From: Zoogloeaceae bacterium G21618-S1 | GTDB taxonomy: Bacteria > Pseudomonadota > Gammaproteobacteria > Burkholderiales > Rhodocyclaceae | Length of the DNA stretch: 61,276 nucleotides | Direction: 5' to 3' | NCBI GenBank assembly: GCA_027214125.1 | Contig: JAPWHF010000018.1 | Location: 1-61,276 of the forward strand | Part shown: piece by piece, positions 29,511-38,856 of the stretch | Layout: every line of letters starts with the position of its first letter | How positions within the stretch are numbered: the first letter of the stretch is position 1 | Translations under genes and position numbers: made by a program | The notes under the pieces: model-generated | What the model was told of the DNA's origin: nothing | Seen by the model: only the letters and a program-made list of their open reading frames with translations | The model's database searches: none

Positions 29511-30611
29511 TCAGGACACGGAGAGCATGCGCTCCAACGCGACCTTGGCCATCTCGGCCTCGTGCGGCGGCACCGAGATGCGATTGACCACCTTGCCTGC
29601 GACCAGGTTTTCCAGCGTCCAGGCCAGGTGCTGCGGGTCGATGCGCTGCATGGTCGAGCACATGCACACGGTGGGGGCCATGAACTCGACGATGGTGCCG
29701 CGCACCTTTTCTTCCTCGGCCAGGCGATTGACCAGGTTCAGCTCGGTGCCCACCAGCCAGCGCGAGCCGTCCGGGCCGGCCTTGATGGTCTTGATGATGT
29801 ATTCGGTCGAGCCAACATAGTCGGAGTTCTTGCACACCTCGAGGTTGCTCTCCGGGTGGGAGATCACGAAGCCGTCCGGATGCTGCATGCGCCAGCGGCG
29901 GATGTGGCTCTCCTGGAACATCTGGTGCACCGAGCAGTGGCCTTTCCACAGCAGGATGCGCGCCTTCTTGATTTGTTCGGGCGTCAGGCCGCCGTATTCC
30001 TGATCCGGGTCCCAGACCACCATTTCGTCGAGCGGGATGTCTTGTTTGTAGCCCGTCCAGCGGCCGAGGTGCTGGTCGGGGAAGAACAGCACCTTTTCGC
30101 GCTGGCGGAAGGACCAGTCGAGAATCGTTGGCGCGTTGGTGGATGTGCACACGATGCCGCCGTGCTCACCGCAGAAGGCTTTCAGGTCGGCGGCCGAGTT
30201 GATGTAGGTGACCGGGGTGATGTGCTCATCGGGGTTGCCCAGCACTTCGGTCAGCTCGCGCCAGCAGCGCTCGACCTTGGCCAGGTTGGCCATGTCGGCC
30301 ATCGAACAGCCGGCGGCCAGGTCGGGCAGGATCGCGATCTGCGTGTCGCTGGACAGAATGTCGGCTACCTCTGCCATGAAGTGCACACCGCAGAACACGA
30401 TGTACTCGGCGCTGGTGTCGGAAGCCAGCTTGGCCAGCTTGAGCGAGTCACCGGTGAGGTCGGCGTACTGATAGACGTCGGCGCGCTGGTAGTGATGGCA
30501 CAGCAACACGGCCTTGTCGCCCAGCTTGGCGCGGGCGGCGCGGATGCGTGCGTGGGCATCCTCATCCTTGAGGGCGTTGAAGCGGTCAAAATTGATGGTG
30601 GCGACTTCCAT
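29511..30611 (-). CDS. nadA: Quinolinate synthase NadA
   Basis: 366 residues from the ATG at 30611. NadA condenses iminoaspartate with dihydroxyacetone phosphate to quinolinate in NAD synthesis. The three [4Fe-4S] ligands are found in LAAGCSMAD (Cys102), IVCTSTNAP region and the C-terminal PTVCMCSTMQRI; further motifs are LLCHHYQRADVYQYADLTGDS and FCGVHFMAE. The reading frame continues upstream into the rhodanese gene region but the native start is at 30611. nadB is not in the window. Confidence 0.96.
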   Translation of the reverse strand: MEVATINFDRFNALKDEDAHARIRAARAKLGDKAVLLCHHYQRADVYQYADLTGDSLKLAKLASDTSAEYIVFCGVHFMAEVADILSSDTQIAILPDLAAGCSMADMANLAKVERCWRELTEVLGNPDEHITPVTYINSAADLKAFCGEHGGIVCTSTNAPTILDWSFRQREKVLFFPDQHLGRWTGYKQDIPLDEMVVWDPDQEYGGLTPEQIKKARILLWKGHCSVHQMFQESHIRRWRMQHPDGFVISHPESNLEVCKNSDYVGSTEYIIKTIKAGPDGSRWLVGTELNLVNRLAEEEKVRGTIVEFMAPTVCMCSTMQRIDPQHLAWTLENLVAGKVVNRISVPPHEAEMAKVALERMLSVS

Positions 30612-30664
30612 GTCCTTCCTTGTGATCAGTACGCGTGTCAGACAGTTGGTGGGGAAATCGGTTC

Positions 30665-31117
30665 TCAGCCCTGCTGCCAGGGGAGGCCGGCCTTGCGCCA
30701 GCCGCCGATCGCATTGCGGCGGCCGCGGGCATCCTTGTCGCCCTCGAAGCCTTCGAGCACGTTGTAGCTGTTCGAGTAACCCGCTTCGGTGGCGACGGTC
30801 GCCGCCTTGCTGGAGCGCTGGCCACTGCGGCAAATGAACAACACCACGGCTTCCGGGTCGATCTGGCGTTTGAGTTCGGTGAGGAAGTGCGGGTTGGGCT
30901 GGTTGCCGGGGTAGCTCATCCACTCGATTTCGGCCGCGCCGGGAATGCGCCCGACCCAGTCCCACTCGGCGCGGGTGCGCACATCGACCAAGCGTGCGCC
31001 CGGGGCCGCTTGCCAGAGTTCATGTGCTTCGGTCGGGGTCAGTGCGCCGGCGTAGGGGAGGTTCAGGTCGCGCGCGCGCTGTTGCGCCAGCGAAAGAATG
31101 TCAGTGAGTGTGCCCAT
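30665..31117 (-). CDS. Rhodanese-like domain protein
   Basis: 150 residues, single rhodanese domain. The active loop is CRSGQRS with Cys96; the CH2A-like region is ARLVDVRTRAEWDWVGRIPGA. It probably carries or transfers sulfane sulfur; the acceptor is unknown. It is transcribed towards nadA, 53 bases away, and may share its transcript, which would fit supply of sulfur for the NadA cluster, though this is only inferred. Confidence 0.9.
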   Translation of the reverse strand: MGTLTDILSLAQQRARDLNLPYAGALTPTEAHELWQAAPGARLVDVRTRAEWDWVGRIPGAAEIEWMSYPGNQPNPHFLTELKRQIDPEAVVLFICRSGQRSSKAATVATEAGYSNSYNVLEGFEGDKDARGRRNAIGGWRKAGLPWQQG

Positions 31118-31166
31118 GGCGGCGATCCGGCTAGAATGGCGGACTCGCAAGTATACCCGTTCAGCC

Positions 31167-32345
31167 ATGACTGGCGAAGCCAAGCCCACCCCCATGCAGA
31201 TTGACGACGCCCAGCGCTCGCGCCAGACCCAGCAGGTCACGCTCGTCGCGATGGCCACCAACCTGACGCTGACCGTGTTGCAGCTGATTGTCGGCCTGTT
31301 CGCCAACGCCTTCAGTCTGGTGGCCGATGCCATGCACACGCTGTCGGATCTGCTGACCGACGGCCTGGTGTTGCTGGCCGCGCGCAAAGGGGCGGACCCG
31401 GCCGACGCCAATCATCCCTACGGGCACGATCGCATCGAAACCGTGGTGTCGATGTTTCTCGGGCTGGTGTTGGTGGTGGTAGGGGCGGGGTTTCTGTGGA
31501 GTGCCGGGGTGCGAATCCAGGACGCCTCCGCCTTGCCCCCACTGCATCCCATTGCGCTTTGGATGGCGCTGGGCACATTGGCTGCCAAGGAAATCCTGTT
31601 TCGCTACACCTTGGCGGCCAGTGTCCGCTTGAATTCGCGCATGCTCGAGGCCAACGCCTGGCATGCCCGCACCGATGCAGCCTCCTCGCTGGTGGTGGCG
31701 GTCGGCATTGGCGGCGGTCTGCTCGGCTACCGCTTTGTCGAGCCGCTGGCGGCCGCGCTGGTTGGCTTCATGATCCTGCGCATGGGCGTCATGCTGGCGG
31801 CGGCGGCGATCCGGGAGCTTGTGGATACCGCGGTCTCGGAAGAGGTCGTGAACAAGATTCGCGACACCATCGCCGCAACGCCAGGCGCCCGCGGCGTGCA
31901 TGATTTGCGTACCCGGCGCATGGCGCATCGCATTTTGTGCGACGCGCATGTACTGGTGGATCCGCGCATCAGCGTGTCCGAAGGCCACGCCATTGCCGAG
32001 GCGGTGCGTCTGCGGGTGTGCCGACAGCATGCCAATGTGCAGGATGTGCTCGTGCATATCGATGCCGAAGACGACCTCGATGTTCCGATGATCCCTGTCG
32101 GGCCGATACCCGATCGGCAGACATTGGCCGATTGGCTGCCCGGTCTGCTGGGTGACGAGGTTCCGGTGCCGAAGCGCATTCTGGTCCACCATCTCGGTGG
32201 CCGGATTGAGCTTGAGCTGTTTTTTCCGCTGCCCTGGCTTTCCGTCGATGGGCGGGTCGAACAACTCACCGCTCGGCTGAATGAGCGTTTGCCCGATCAC
32301 CCGGAGATTCGGGCCGTTCGTTTGCACGGACGGGCTGCACCTTGA
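31167..32345 (+). CDS. Cation diffusion facilitator family transporter
   Basis: 392 residues. Six membrane segments between about 25 and 220. Metal-site motifs are SLVADAMHTLSDLLTD and HARTDAASSLVV; HPYGHDRIET lies between the segments. A C-terminal cytoplasmic domain follows, extended beyond the usual length by about 90 residues (from near 300). It exports divalent metal ions such as Zn or Fe by proton exchange. The start is ATG 31167, divergent from the rhodanese. Its stop codon lies inside an NtrC site belonging to glnA. Confidence 0.9.
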   Translation: MTGEAKPTPMQIDDAQRSRQTQQVTLVAMATNLTLTVLQLIVGLFANAFSLVADAMHTLSDLLTDGLVLLAARKGADPADANHPYGHDRIETVVSMFLGLVLVVVGAGFLWSAGVRIQDASALPPLHPIALWMALGTLAAKEILFRYTLAASVRLNSRMLEANAWHARTDAASSLVVAVGIGGGLLGYRFVEPLAAALVGFMILRMGVMLAAAAIRELVDTAVSEEVVNKIRDTIAATPGARGVHDLRTRRMAHRILCDAHVLVDPRISVSEGHAIAEAVRLRVCRQHANVQDVLVHIDAEDDLDVPMIPVGPIPDRQTLADWLPGLLGDEVPVPKRILVHHLGGRIELELFFPLPWLSVDGRVEQLTARLNERLPDHPEIRAVRLHGRAAP

Positions 32346-32352
32346 TGGTGCA
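32336..32352. promoter_or_regulatory. NtrC binding site 1 upstream of glnA
   Basis: TGCACCTTGATGGTGCA is a perfect match to the NtrC consensus TGCACC-N5-GGTGCA. It overlaps the stop codon of the cation transporter gene and is centred about 127 bases before the predicted glnA transcription start. Confidence 0.9.
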
Positions 32353-32365
32353 TTGCAAGAATTGA

Positions 32366-32382
32366 CGCACTGTTGCGGTGCG
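32366..32382. promoter_or_regulatory. NtrC binding site 2 upstream of glnA
   Basis: CGCACTGTTGCGGTGCG keeps the dyad of the NtrC consensus with three mismatches in total. Its centre is 30 bases from site 1, three helical turns, as in known enhancers that bind NtrC dimers cooperatively. Confidence 0.75.
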
Positions 32383-32444
32383 CTGACGTTCCGGCTTGGC
32401 CCCGAATTGGGGCAAAAAGGGTCGTCGTTTCGTGGGGCAAGTCG

Positions 32445-32460
32445 TGGCATGATATCTGCT
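32445..32460 (+). promoter_or_regulatory. Sigma-54 promoter of glnA
   Basis: TGGCATGATATCTGCT matches TGGCACG-N4-TTGCW, with GG and GC at the required spacing. Transcription should begin near 32471, about 60 bases before the glnA ATG. Confidence 0.85.
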
Positions 32461-32531
32461 ACGAAAAACCCCGTTGATTTGCCAGTGATGGCAGGTTTTG
32501 TCTAATTCGTCTCACCACGCTAGGAGTGACC

Positions 32532-33941
32532 ATGAGTCCTGAGAATGTCATGAAGATGATCGAAGACAACGAAGCGCGCTTCGTTGACTTCCGTTTCACC
32601 GATACCCGCGGTAAGGAGCAGCACGTTACCGTGCCGGTATCCGCCTTTGAGCTCGACCACTTCGAGCATGGTCACCCCTTCGACGGTTCGTCCATCGCCG
32701 GCTGGAAAGGCATCCAGGCCTCCGACATGATCCTCATGCCGGAAGCGTCCTCCGCCTACATCGACCCGTTCTACGACGAAACCACGTTGGTGCTGGCCTG
32801 CGACGTGATCGAGCCGTCCGACGGCAAGGGCTACGACCGCGACCCGCGTTCGATCGCCAAGCGCGCCGAGGCCTATCTGAAGAGCTCCGGCATTGGTGAC
32901 ACCGCTTACTTCGGTCCGGAACCCGAGTTCTTCATCTTTGACGCAGTGGAATGGTCGGTCGACATGTCCGGCGTCTACAGCAAGATCATCTCCGAAGAAG
33001 CTGCCTGGTCGACCGCCGACAAATTCGAAGGTGGCAATACCGGTCACCGTCCGCGCGTCAAGGGCGGTTACTTCCCCGTGCCGCCGGTCGATAGCCTGAA
33101 CGACATCCGTGCCGCCATGTGCCTGGCGCTGGAAGCCTGCGGCGTGCCGGTTGAAGTGCATCACCACGAAGTGGCCAACGCAGGTCAGTGCGAAATCGGC
33201 ACCAAGTTCAGCACCCTGACCCAGCGCGCTGACTGGACCCAGCTGCTCAAGTACATCGTGCACAACGTGGCCCATCAGTACGGCAAGACAGCCACCTTCA
33301 TGCCCAAGCCCATCGTTGGCGACAACGGTTCCGGTATGCATGTGCACCAGTCGATCTGGAAAGACGGCCAGAACCTGTTCGCCGGCAACGGCTACGCTGG
33401 TCTGTCCGACATGGCGCTGTACTACATCGGCGGCATCATCAAGCATGCTCGCGCGCTGAACGCCATCACCAACCCGGCGACCAACTCGTACAAGCGTCTC
33501 GTGCCGCACTACGAAGCGCCGACCAAACTGGCCTACTCGGCCCGCAACCGTTCTGCGTCGATCCGCATTCCGTACGTCGCCAACCCGAAGGGCCGCCGTA
33601 TCGAGGCGCGCTTCCCGGATCCCATGGCCAACCCCTATCTGTGCTTCGCCGCGCTGCTGATGGCTGGTCTCGACGGTATCCAGAACAAGATCCACCCGGG
33701 TGATGCTGCCGACAAGAACCTGTACGACCTGCCGCCGGAAGAGGATGCACTGATCCCGACCGTGTGTACCAGCCTCGATCAGGCGCTGGAATACCTCGAC
33801 AAGGACCGCGAGTTCCTGACCCGTGGTGGTGTGTTCTCCAATGACTTCATCGATGCCTACATCGCACTGAAGTCGGAAGAAGTCGATCGTCTGCGTATCA
33901 CCACGCACCCGGTCGAATTCGATCTGTACTACAGCCTGTAA
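32532..33941 (+). CDS. glnA: Glutamine synthetase, type I (adenylylated form)
   Basis: 469 residues, GSI-beta. Motifs are [53 protein letters not shown] and [10 protein letters not shown]. The adenylylation site is Tyr398 in NLYDLPPEE. It makes glutamine from glutamate and ammonium, is controlled by NtrBC transcriptionally and GlnE/PII post-translationally, and acts as a cytoplasmic dodecamer. The ATG at 32532 has TAGGAG 6 bases upstream. Confidence 0.98.
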   Translation: MSPENVMKMIEDNEARFVDFRFTDTRGKEQHVTVPVSAFELDHFEHGHPFDGSSIAGWKGIQASDMILMPEASSAYIDPFYDETTLVLACDVIEPSDGKGYDRDPRSIAKRAEAYLKSSGIGDTAYFGPEPEFFIFDAVEWSVDMSGVYSKIISEEAAWSTADKFEGGNTGHRPRVKGGYFPVPPVDSLNDIRAAMCLALEACGVPVEVHHHEVANAGQCEIGTKFSTLTQRADWTQLLKYIVHNVAHQYGKTATFMPKPIVGDNGSGMHVHQSIWKDGQNLFAGNGYAGLSDMALYYIGGIIKHARALNAITNPATNSYKRLVPHYEAPTKLAYSARNRSASIRIPYVANPKGRRIEARFPDPMANPYLCFAALLMAGLDGIQNKIHPGDAADKNLYDLPPEEDALIPTVCTSLDQALEYLDKDREFLTRGGVFSNDFIDAYIALKSEEVDRLRITTHPVEFDLYYSL

Positions 33942-33965
33942 GCCGATTTTCGGTTGATGCGTTGT

Positions 33966-33995
33966 AAAAGGACGGGGCATGCCCCGTCCTTTTTT
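33966..33995 (+). terminator. Rho-independent terminator after glnA
   Basis: AAAAGGACGGGGC and GCCCCGTCCTTTT form a perfect stem around AT, followed by a longer T-run. It separates glnA from the DUF4124-ntrBC genes. Confidence 0.92.
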
Positions 33996-34063
33996 CTTTT
34001 TGGGGGCCGGAGGCGAAGCAAACCGCCGCGCGGGTTGCTACACTGGGCCATCCAACAAATCGT

Positions 34064-34555
34064 ATGGACATGCCAATGAAATGTGTTCTTGTGCTTGCCG
34101 CTGCGCTGATCAGCCCGCTGGCGCTGGCTGATGTCTATAAATGCGTCGAGACCGATCCGGCCACCGGTCAGAAGCGGGTGACTTACACCAACGCGCGCGA
34201 CGCCAAAGACTGTGAGCGCTTGAGTCGGGATCTGCCGGTGTCCTCGGTGCCTGGTACATCGACCACCAAGGCGCCGGCTACCTCGCCATCGAACGGGAGC
34301 TTTCCCAAGGTGTCGTCCGATGACCAGCGCGCCCGCGACGGCGAGCGCCGCAAGTTGCTCGAAACCGAGCTGGCAACCGAAGAGGCTGCGCTCGAGGCGG
34401 CCCGCAAGGCGCTGGAAGAAGCCGATGCGGTGCGCTACGGCAACGAGCGCAATTATCAGAAAAAGCTCGACCGGATGCAGCCTTTTCAGGACGCGGTGGC
34501 GCAGCATGAGCGCAACATTGAAGCCCTGCGCAAAGAGCTTTCCAATTTGCGTTGA
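34064..34555 (+). CDS. DUF4124 domain-containing exported protein
   Basis: 163 residues. A signal peptide ends near PLALA; the DUF4124 region follows (DVYKCVETDPATGQKRVTYTN), then a Ser/Thr/Pro linker and a charged coiled coil (about 95-160). Likely periplasmic with unknown function. The start may be Met5 (34076), which begins the signal peptide directly. A DUF4124 gene between glnA and ntrB recurs in this order, so it may be part of the nitrogen-control neighbourhood, but no mechanism is known. Confidence 0.85.
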   Translation: MDMPMKCVLVLAAALISPLALADVYKCVETDPATGQKRVTYTNARDAKDCERLSRDLPVSSVPGTSTTKAPATSPSNGSFPKVSSDDQRARDGERRKLLETELATEEAALEAARKALEEADAVRYGNERNYQKKLDRMQPFQDAVAQHERNIEALRKELSNLR

Positions 34556-34570
34556 ACGCCGGTCGGGAAG

Positions 34571-34586
34571 TGGCGCGTTAATTGCT
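34571..34586 (+). promoter_or_regulatory. Sigma-54-like promoter motif before ntrB
   Basis: TGGCGCGTTAATTGCT differs from the TGGCACG-N4-TTGCW consensus at one position. Transcription would start near 34597, only about 4 bases before the ntrB ATG, giving an almost leaderless message. No NtrC site was found upstream, so the role is uncertain. Confidence 0.4.
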
Positions 34587-34600
34587 CTATCTTCCCGCAT

Positions 34601-35665
34601 ATGACCCAAGACACCACCCGAAACAACCAGTTTGCCGGTCTCGACCTGTTGTCGACGGCCGTGGTGCTGGTCGACGAACACCTCATCGTTCATTACCTCA
34701 ACGCAGGCTCCGAGAATCTGTTCGGCGTCAGCGCGCGTCGTCATGCCGGCCGCTCGCTCAGCGCCTTGCTCGGCGAGCCCCCCGGTCTGGCGCCGGCGCT
34801 CTATAACGCGCTCAACAACAACTGGAGCTACACCGGCAAGGATCTGCGCATCGTGCCGCCCGGTCGCGAGTGCCCGATCGAGGTCGACTGCACCGTCAGC
34901 CCGGTCGAAGCACCAGGGGTGCGTTTGCTGCTGGAGTTCCGGCCGATTGAAGCGCAGTTGCGTGTCACGCGCGAAGAGGTGCTGCTGCAGCAGCAGCAGG
35001 CCAACCGCGAGCTGATCCGCAATCTGGCGCATGAAATCAAGAATCCGCTGGGCGGTATTCGCGGCTCCGCGCAGTTGCTCGAAGGCGAGCTGGACGACCC
35101 GCAGCTCAAGGAATACACCCAGGTCATCATCGCCGAGGCCGACCGGCTGCAGGCGCTGATGAAGCGGCTGCTCGGCACGCACGCGGTCATGCGTCCGGCG
35201 CCGCTCAATTTTCACGATGTTCTCGAACGCGTCCGGCGGCTGATCCTGGCCGAGTTTCCCGGCGTGACCGTGCGGCGCGATTACGACACCAGCCTGCCGG
35301 ATCTGACCGGCGATCGCGAGCAACTCATTCAAGCCGTCCTCAACATCGTGCGCAATGCCGCGCAAGCCGTGGACGGCGAGGGCGAGATCGTTTTACGCAC
35401 GCGCGCAGCCCGCCAAGTCACGCTGGCCAAGCGTCGGCACAAACTGGCACTCGAATTGCAAGTGATCGATAACGGCCCGGGGATTCCTGAAGAGATTCGT
35501 GACCAGATCTTCTATCCACTGGTATCGGGCCGGGACGGAGGGAGCGGACTGGGGTTGTCGTTGGCGCAAGGCTTTGTCGAGCAGCACCACGGCATGATTG
35601 AAGTCGATAGCGTCCCTGGGCGTACTTGTTTCACCTTGCTGTTGCCGATTGCGGACCGTCACTGA
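34601..35665 (+). CDS. glnL: Nitrogen regulation sensor histidine kinase NtrB
   Basis: 354 residues, cytoplasmic. A PAS domain (about 10-115) is followed by a coiled region, the phosphorylation site NLAHEIKNPLGGIRG with His144, and a kinase domain with the N box IVRNAAQAVDG and the G box DNGPGIPEEI and GGSGLGLSLAQ. It phosphorylates or dephosphorylates NtrC under PII control. There is no clear ribosome-binding site. Confidence 0.95.
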   Translation: MTQDTTRNNQFAGLDLLSTAVVLVDEHLIVHYLNAGSENLFGVSARRHAGRSLSALLGEPPGLAPALYNALNNNWSYTGKDLRIVPPGRECPIEVDCTVSPVEAPGVRLLLEFRPIEAQLRVTREEVLLQQQQANRELIRNLAHEIKNPLGGIRGSAQLLEGELDDPQLKEYTQVIIAEADRLQALMKRLLGTHAVMRPAPLNFHDVLERVRRLILAEFPGVTVRRDYDTSLPDLTGDREQLIQAVLNIVRNAAQAVDGEGEIVLRTRAARQVTLAKRRHKLALELQVIDNGPGIPEEIRDQIFYPLVSGRDGGSGLGLSLAQGFVEQHHGMIEVDSVPGRTCFTLLLPIADRH

Positions 35666-35706
35666 ACCGCTATCGTGCAGCTTGCACCAAAATAGTGCAT
35701 ACACTT

Positions 35707-37137
35707 ATGGAAACCGTCTGGATCGTTGATGATGATCGCTCCATCCGCTGGGTGCTTGAAAAAGCCCTGGCGCGGGAGAACATCACCCACCGTAGTTTTG
35801 AATCCGCGGTTGAGGCGGGCGAAGCGCTCGAAGCGCTCAGCCGTCCGCCGAAGGTACTGATCTCCGATATACGCATGCCGGGCGAGTCCGGCCTGAGTTT
35901 GCTGGAGAAAGCCAAGGCCCGCTTCCCGGATCTTCCGGTCATCATCATGACCGCCTACTCTGACCTCGACAGTGCCGTGTCGGCTTTTCAGGGTGGCGCT
36001 TTCGAGTATCTGCCCAAACCTTTCGATCTCGAACAGGCCCTGAGTCTGGTGCGCCGTGCGGTCGAGCAGGGCGAAGAGAGAGTGGCCGATACCGACGAGT
36101 CGGTGCTGACGCCCGAGATCCTCGGCCAGGCGCCGTCGATGCAGGAAGTGTTTCGGGCTATCGGCCGGCTGGCGCAGTCGCATGCCACGGTGCTTATCAA
36201 CGGCGAATCGGGCTCCGGCAAGGAGCTGGTGGCGCGCGCCTTGCACCGGCATAGCCCGCGACGCGACGCGCCCTTTATCGCCATCAACACTGCGGCGATC
36301 CCGCGCGATCTGCTTGAGTCCGAACTCTTCGGCCACGAGCGTGGTGCCTTCACCGGCGCCGCCGCCCAGCGTCGCGGCCGCTTCGAGCAGGCCGACGGTG
36401 GCACGCTGTTTCTCGACGAAATCGGCGATATGCCGGCCGAGCTGCAAACCCGGCTGCTGCGTGTGCTCTCCGATGGCAACTTCTACCGCGTCGGCGGCCA
36501 CCAGCCGATCCGTGCCAATGTGCGGGTCATCGCCGCAACGCATCAGGATCTGGACGAACGGGTCAAGGACGGCCTGTTCCGCGAAGATCTCTACCACCGC
36601 CTCAACGTCATCCGTCTGCGCCTGCCCCCGCTGCGCGAGCGTCGCGAAGACATTCCCTTGCTGGTGCAGCACTTCCTCAAGAAGAGCGCGCGCGAGCTCG
36701 ATGTCGAAGCCAAGCGCATCTCCAGCGCCGCACTCCAGCATCTGCAAACCCAGCTCTTTCCCGGCAACGTTCGCCAGCTCGAAAATCTGTGTCATTGGCT
36801 GACGGTGATGGCGCCCGGCCAGTTGGTTGAAGTGGCCGATCTGCCGGTCGAGTTCCGCGAAGCGGCGGCCCATGAAGTGGGCGGGGGCGACTGGTGCAGT
36901 GCGCTCGGGCGTGAAGCGGATCGCTTGCTGGCGGCCGTGCCGGGCGAAGTCTTCGAGCAGCTTACCCGGGCTTTCGAGCGCACATTGATCGAGCGTGCGC
37001 TGGAGACCACCGGCGGGCGCCGGATCGAAGCCGCGCAGCTGCTCGGCATCGGTCGCAACACCATCACCCGGAAGATTCAGGAGCTCGGCCTCGACGGTCC
37101 ACGCGACGACGCACCCGCCGCATCACCCGCTGACTGA
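35707..37137 (+). CDS. glnG: Nitrogen regulation response regulator NtrC
   Basis: 476 residues. The receiver domain has Asp54 in ISDIRMPG. The AAA+ domain has GESGSGKE and the sigma-54 contact loop GAFTGA. A Fis-type helix-turn-helix is at the C-terminus (IEAAQLLGIGRNTITRKIQEL). It activates sigma-54 promoters by binding TGCACC-N5-GGTGCA sites; such sites precede glnA and amt in this window. The ATG at 35707 gives the normal N-terminus METVWIVDDD. Confidence 0.97.
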   Translation: METVWIVDDDRSIRWVLEKALARENITHRSFESAVEAGEALEALSRPPKVLISDIRMPGESGLSLLEKAKARFPDLPVIIMTAYSDLDSAVSAFQGGAFEYLPKPFDLEQALSLVRRAVEQGEERVADTDESVLTPEILGQAPSMQEVFRAIGRLAQSHATVLINGESGSGKELVARALHRHSPRRDAPFIAINTAAIPRDLLESELFGHERGAFTGAAAQRRGRFEQADGGTLFLDEIGDMPAELQTRLLRVLSDGNFYRVGGHQPIRANVRVIAATHQDLDERVKDGLFREDLYHRLNVIRLRLPPLRERREDIPLLVQHFLKKSARELDVEAKRISSAALQHLQTQLFPGNVRQLENLCHWLTVMAPGQLVEVADLPVEFREAAAHEVGGGDWCSALGREADRLLAAVPGEVFEQLTRAFERTLIERALETTGGRRIEAAQLLGIGRNTITRKIQELGLDGPRDDAPAASPAD

Positions 37138-37240
37138 GTCGGGCAGCGCATCGTGCGCGAACAGCTCGACGCGCCCGGTGGGCTGTTTGCGGCCGGCGAT
37201 TGGGACATAATGCAGTTTTACGACTGCCGCCTCCCGACCT

Positions 37241-38041
37241 GTGCCTGCTACCGCGCCACCGCCGCTCGACATCGACGCCCTGCGTACCCATCTGGGGCCA
37301 GACGCCGCCGCCTTTTCGCTCGACCTGCGTGGCGAATGCGATTCCACCAACTCGGTTCTGATCAATGCAGCGCCGGCCGATGACGGCCGCGTGCCGGTGG
37401 TCGCCTGCGAACTGCAAACCGCCGGCCGCGGTCGCCGGGGCCGCCAGTGGCAGGCCTGGCCAGGCGCGAGCCTGACCTTTTCGGCGCTGTGGCGCTTCCC
37501 TGCGGGCGCGCCGGTGCCGGCCGGGCTCTCGCTGGTGGCCGGGATTGCCGTGGCCACGGTGCTCGAAAACACGGGTGTCGCCGGTGTCGAGCTCAAGTGG
37601 CCCAACGATATTCAGGTGCACGGGCGCAAGCTTGGCGGCATTCTGGTCGAGCTGGCTTCGGCGCGGCAGGTGGCAGCGGTGGTCGGGATCGGGCTGAACC
37701 TGTCCGTACCCGCCAATGCCAGCATCCCTGGGCGCAACGACGTGACCGCGCTGGATCAGGTGATCGATGATCTGCCCGGTCGCGAAGCCCTGCTGGCCGA
37801 GTTGCTGCGGGTGCAGCGCAGTCTGTTCGAGACTTACGCCAACAGCGGCTTCGGCGCGTTTCAGGGCGCATGGAACCAGCGCAACGCCTATGCCGATTTG
37901 CCGGTACGCCTGATCGGCGAAACCGACAGCCTCGAAGGCATCTGCCTCGGCGTGGACACCGACGGCGCCCTGCGCCTGCAGACCGACACCGGCGTGCGTC
38001 GCGTGCTGGCCGGTGACGTGAGCCTGCGAGCGGCCGGATGA
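37241..38041 (+). CDS. birA: Biotin--[acetyl-CoA-carboxylase] ligase (no DNA-binding domain)
   Basis: 266 residues from a GTG start. The catalytic domain has TAGRGRRGRQW and KWPNDIQVHGRKLGGILVE, and a C-terminal SH3-like domain is near 215-262. There is no N-terminal helix-turn-helix, so it attaches biotin but should not repress biotin genes. It overlaps coaX by 4 bases. The start is not marked by a strong ribosome-binding site and could be slightly different. Confidence 0.93.
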   Translation: MPATAPPPLDIDALRTHLGPDAAAFSLDLRGECDSTNSVLINAAPADDGRVPVVACELQTAGRGRRGRQWQAWPGASLTFSALWRFPAGAPVPAGLSLVAGIAVATVLENTGVAGVELKWPNDIQVHGRKLGGILVELASARQVAAVVGIGLNLSVPANASIPGRNDVTALDQVIDDLPGREALLAELLRVQRSLFETYANSGFGAFQGAWNQRNAYADLPVRLIGETDSLEGICLGVDTDGALRLQTDTGVRRVLAGDVSLRAAG

Positions 38042-38766
38042 TTCTGCTGCTCGATGTGGGCAACACCCGCCTCAAATGGGGGCTGCGCGATGCCGATCAA
38101 TGGCTCGCGCAGGGCGCCTTCGCGCATGACGAAGTCTGGGCCTTCGATGCCGTGCTGCCGTCACCGGGCCGGATCGATGGGGTGTTTGGGGCCTCGGTGG
38201 TGTCGCCCGAATTGCGCCGCCGGGTGGCCGAATCGCTTGCACCATGGGGCCATGCGCCCCTGTGGCTGACGCCTGTGCTCGAGGCCTGCGGCGTGCGCAA
38301 CAGTTATGTGAATCCTGCGCAGCTGGGTGCCGACCGATGGGCCGCGCTGATTGGCGCAAACGCGCATGGCGCTGCGCCGTGTCTGGTGGTCACGGCGGGC
38401 ACCGCGACCACCATCGATGTGCTCGACGCCGAGGGCGTGTTTCGCGGCGGGCTGATCGCCCCCGGCGTCGACCTCATGCGCCGCGCACTGGCCGGCAACA
38501 CCGCGCAATTGCCCCTCGCCGACGGCCGCGTGATTGATCTGCCAACCTGCACGGCCGACGCCATTACCATGGGCTGCCTGCATGCCCAGGCCGGCGCCAT
38601 CGAGCGCATGTATCGGCACGTGGGCGATCTGCCCGGTGCATCCTGCCTGCTCAACGGGGGGGCGGCGTCGCAGATTGCGCCCCTGCTGGACGTGCCCCTG
38701 CGGATCATCGACAACCTGGTACTCGATGGCGTCGCGGTGGCGCAGCGCCACGGGTGCTTTCGATGA
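38038..38766 (+). CDS. coaX: Type III pantothenate kinase
   Basis: 242 residues, ASKHA-fold. Motifs are LLDVGNTRLKWG (ATP loop), LGADRWAALIGA and TAGTATTIDVLD. It starts coenzyme A synthesis and is insensitive to CoA feedback. The ATG overlaps the birA stop (ATGA), the usual birA-coaX pair. Confidence 0.95.
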   Translation: MILLLDVGNTRLKWGLRDADQWLAQGAFAHDEVWAFDAVLPSPGRIDGVFGASVVSPELRRRVAESLAPWGHAPLWLTPVLEACGVRNSYVNPAQLGADRWAALIGANAHGAAPCLVVTAGTATTIDVLDAEGVFRGGLIAPGVDLMRRALAGNTAQLPLADGRVIDLPTCTADAITMGCLHAQAGAIERMYRHVGDLPGASCLLNGGAASQIAPLLDVPLRIIDNLVLDGVAVAQRHGCFR

Positions 38767-38856
38767 GGCACCAGACGGGCTAAGATGCCCGCCGGATACG
38801 GAAGACGTCGGGCCTGCCCGGCGCCACAAAAACAAGACCAGAAAGGAGAACCGCCG

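Noticed and set aside
32520-33980. 486-codon minus-strand frame opposite glnA
   Set aside because: glnA is certain, and the antisense frame is a codon-bias shadow.
37187-37216. Sigma-70 promoter TTGCGG/CATAAT before birA
   Set aside because: Only 13 bases separate the two hexamers, too few for a functional promoter.
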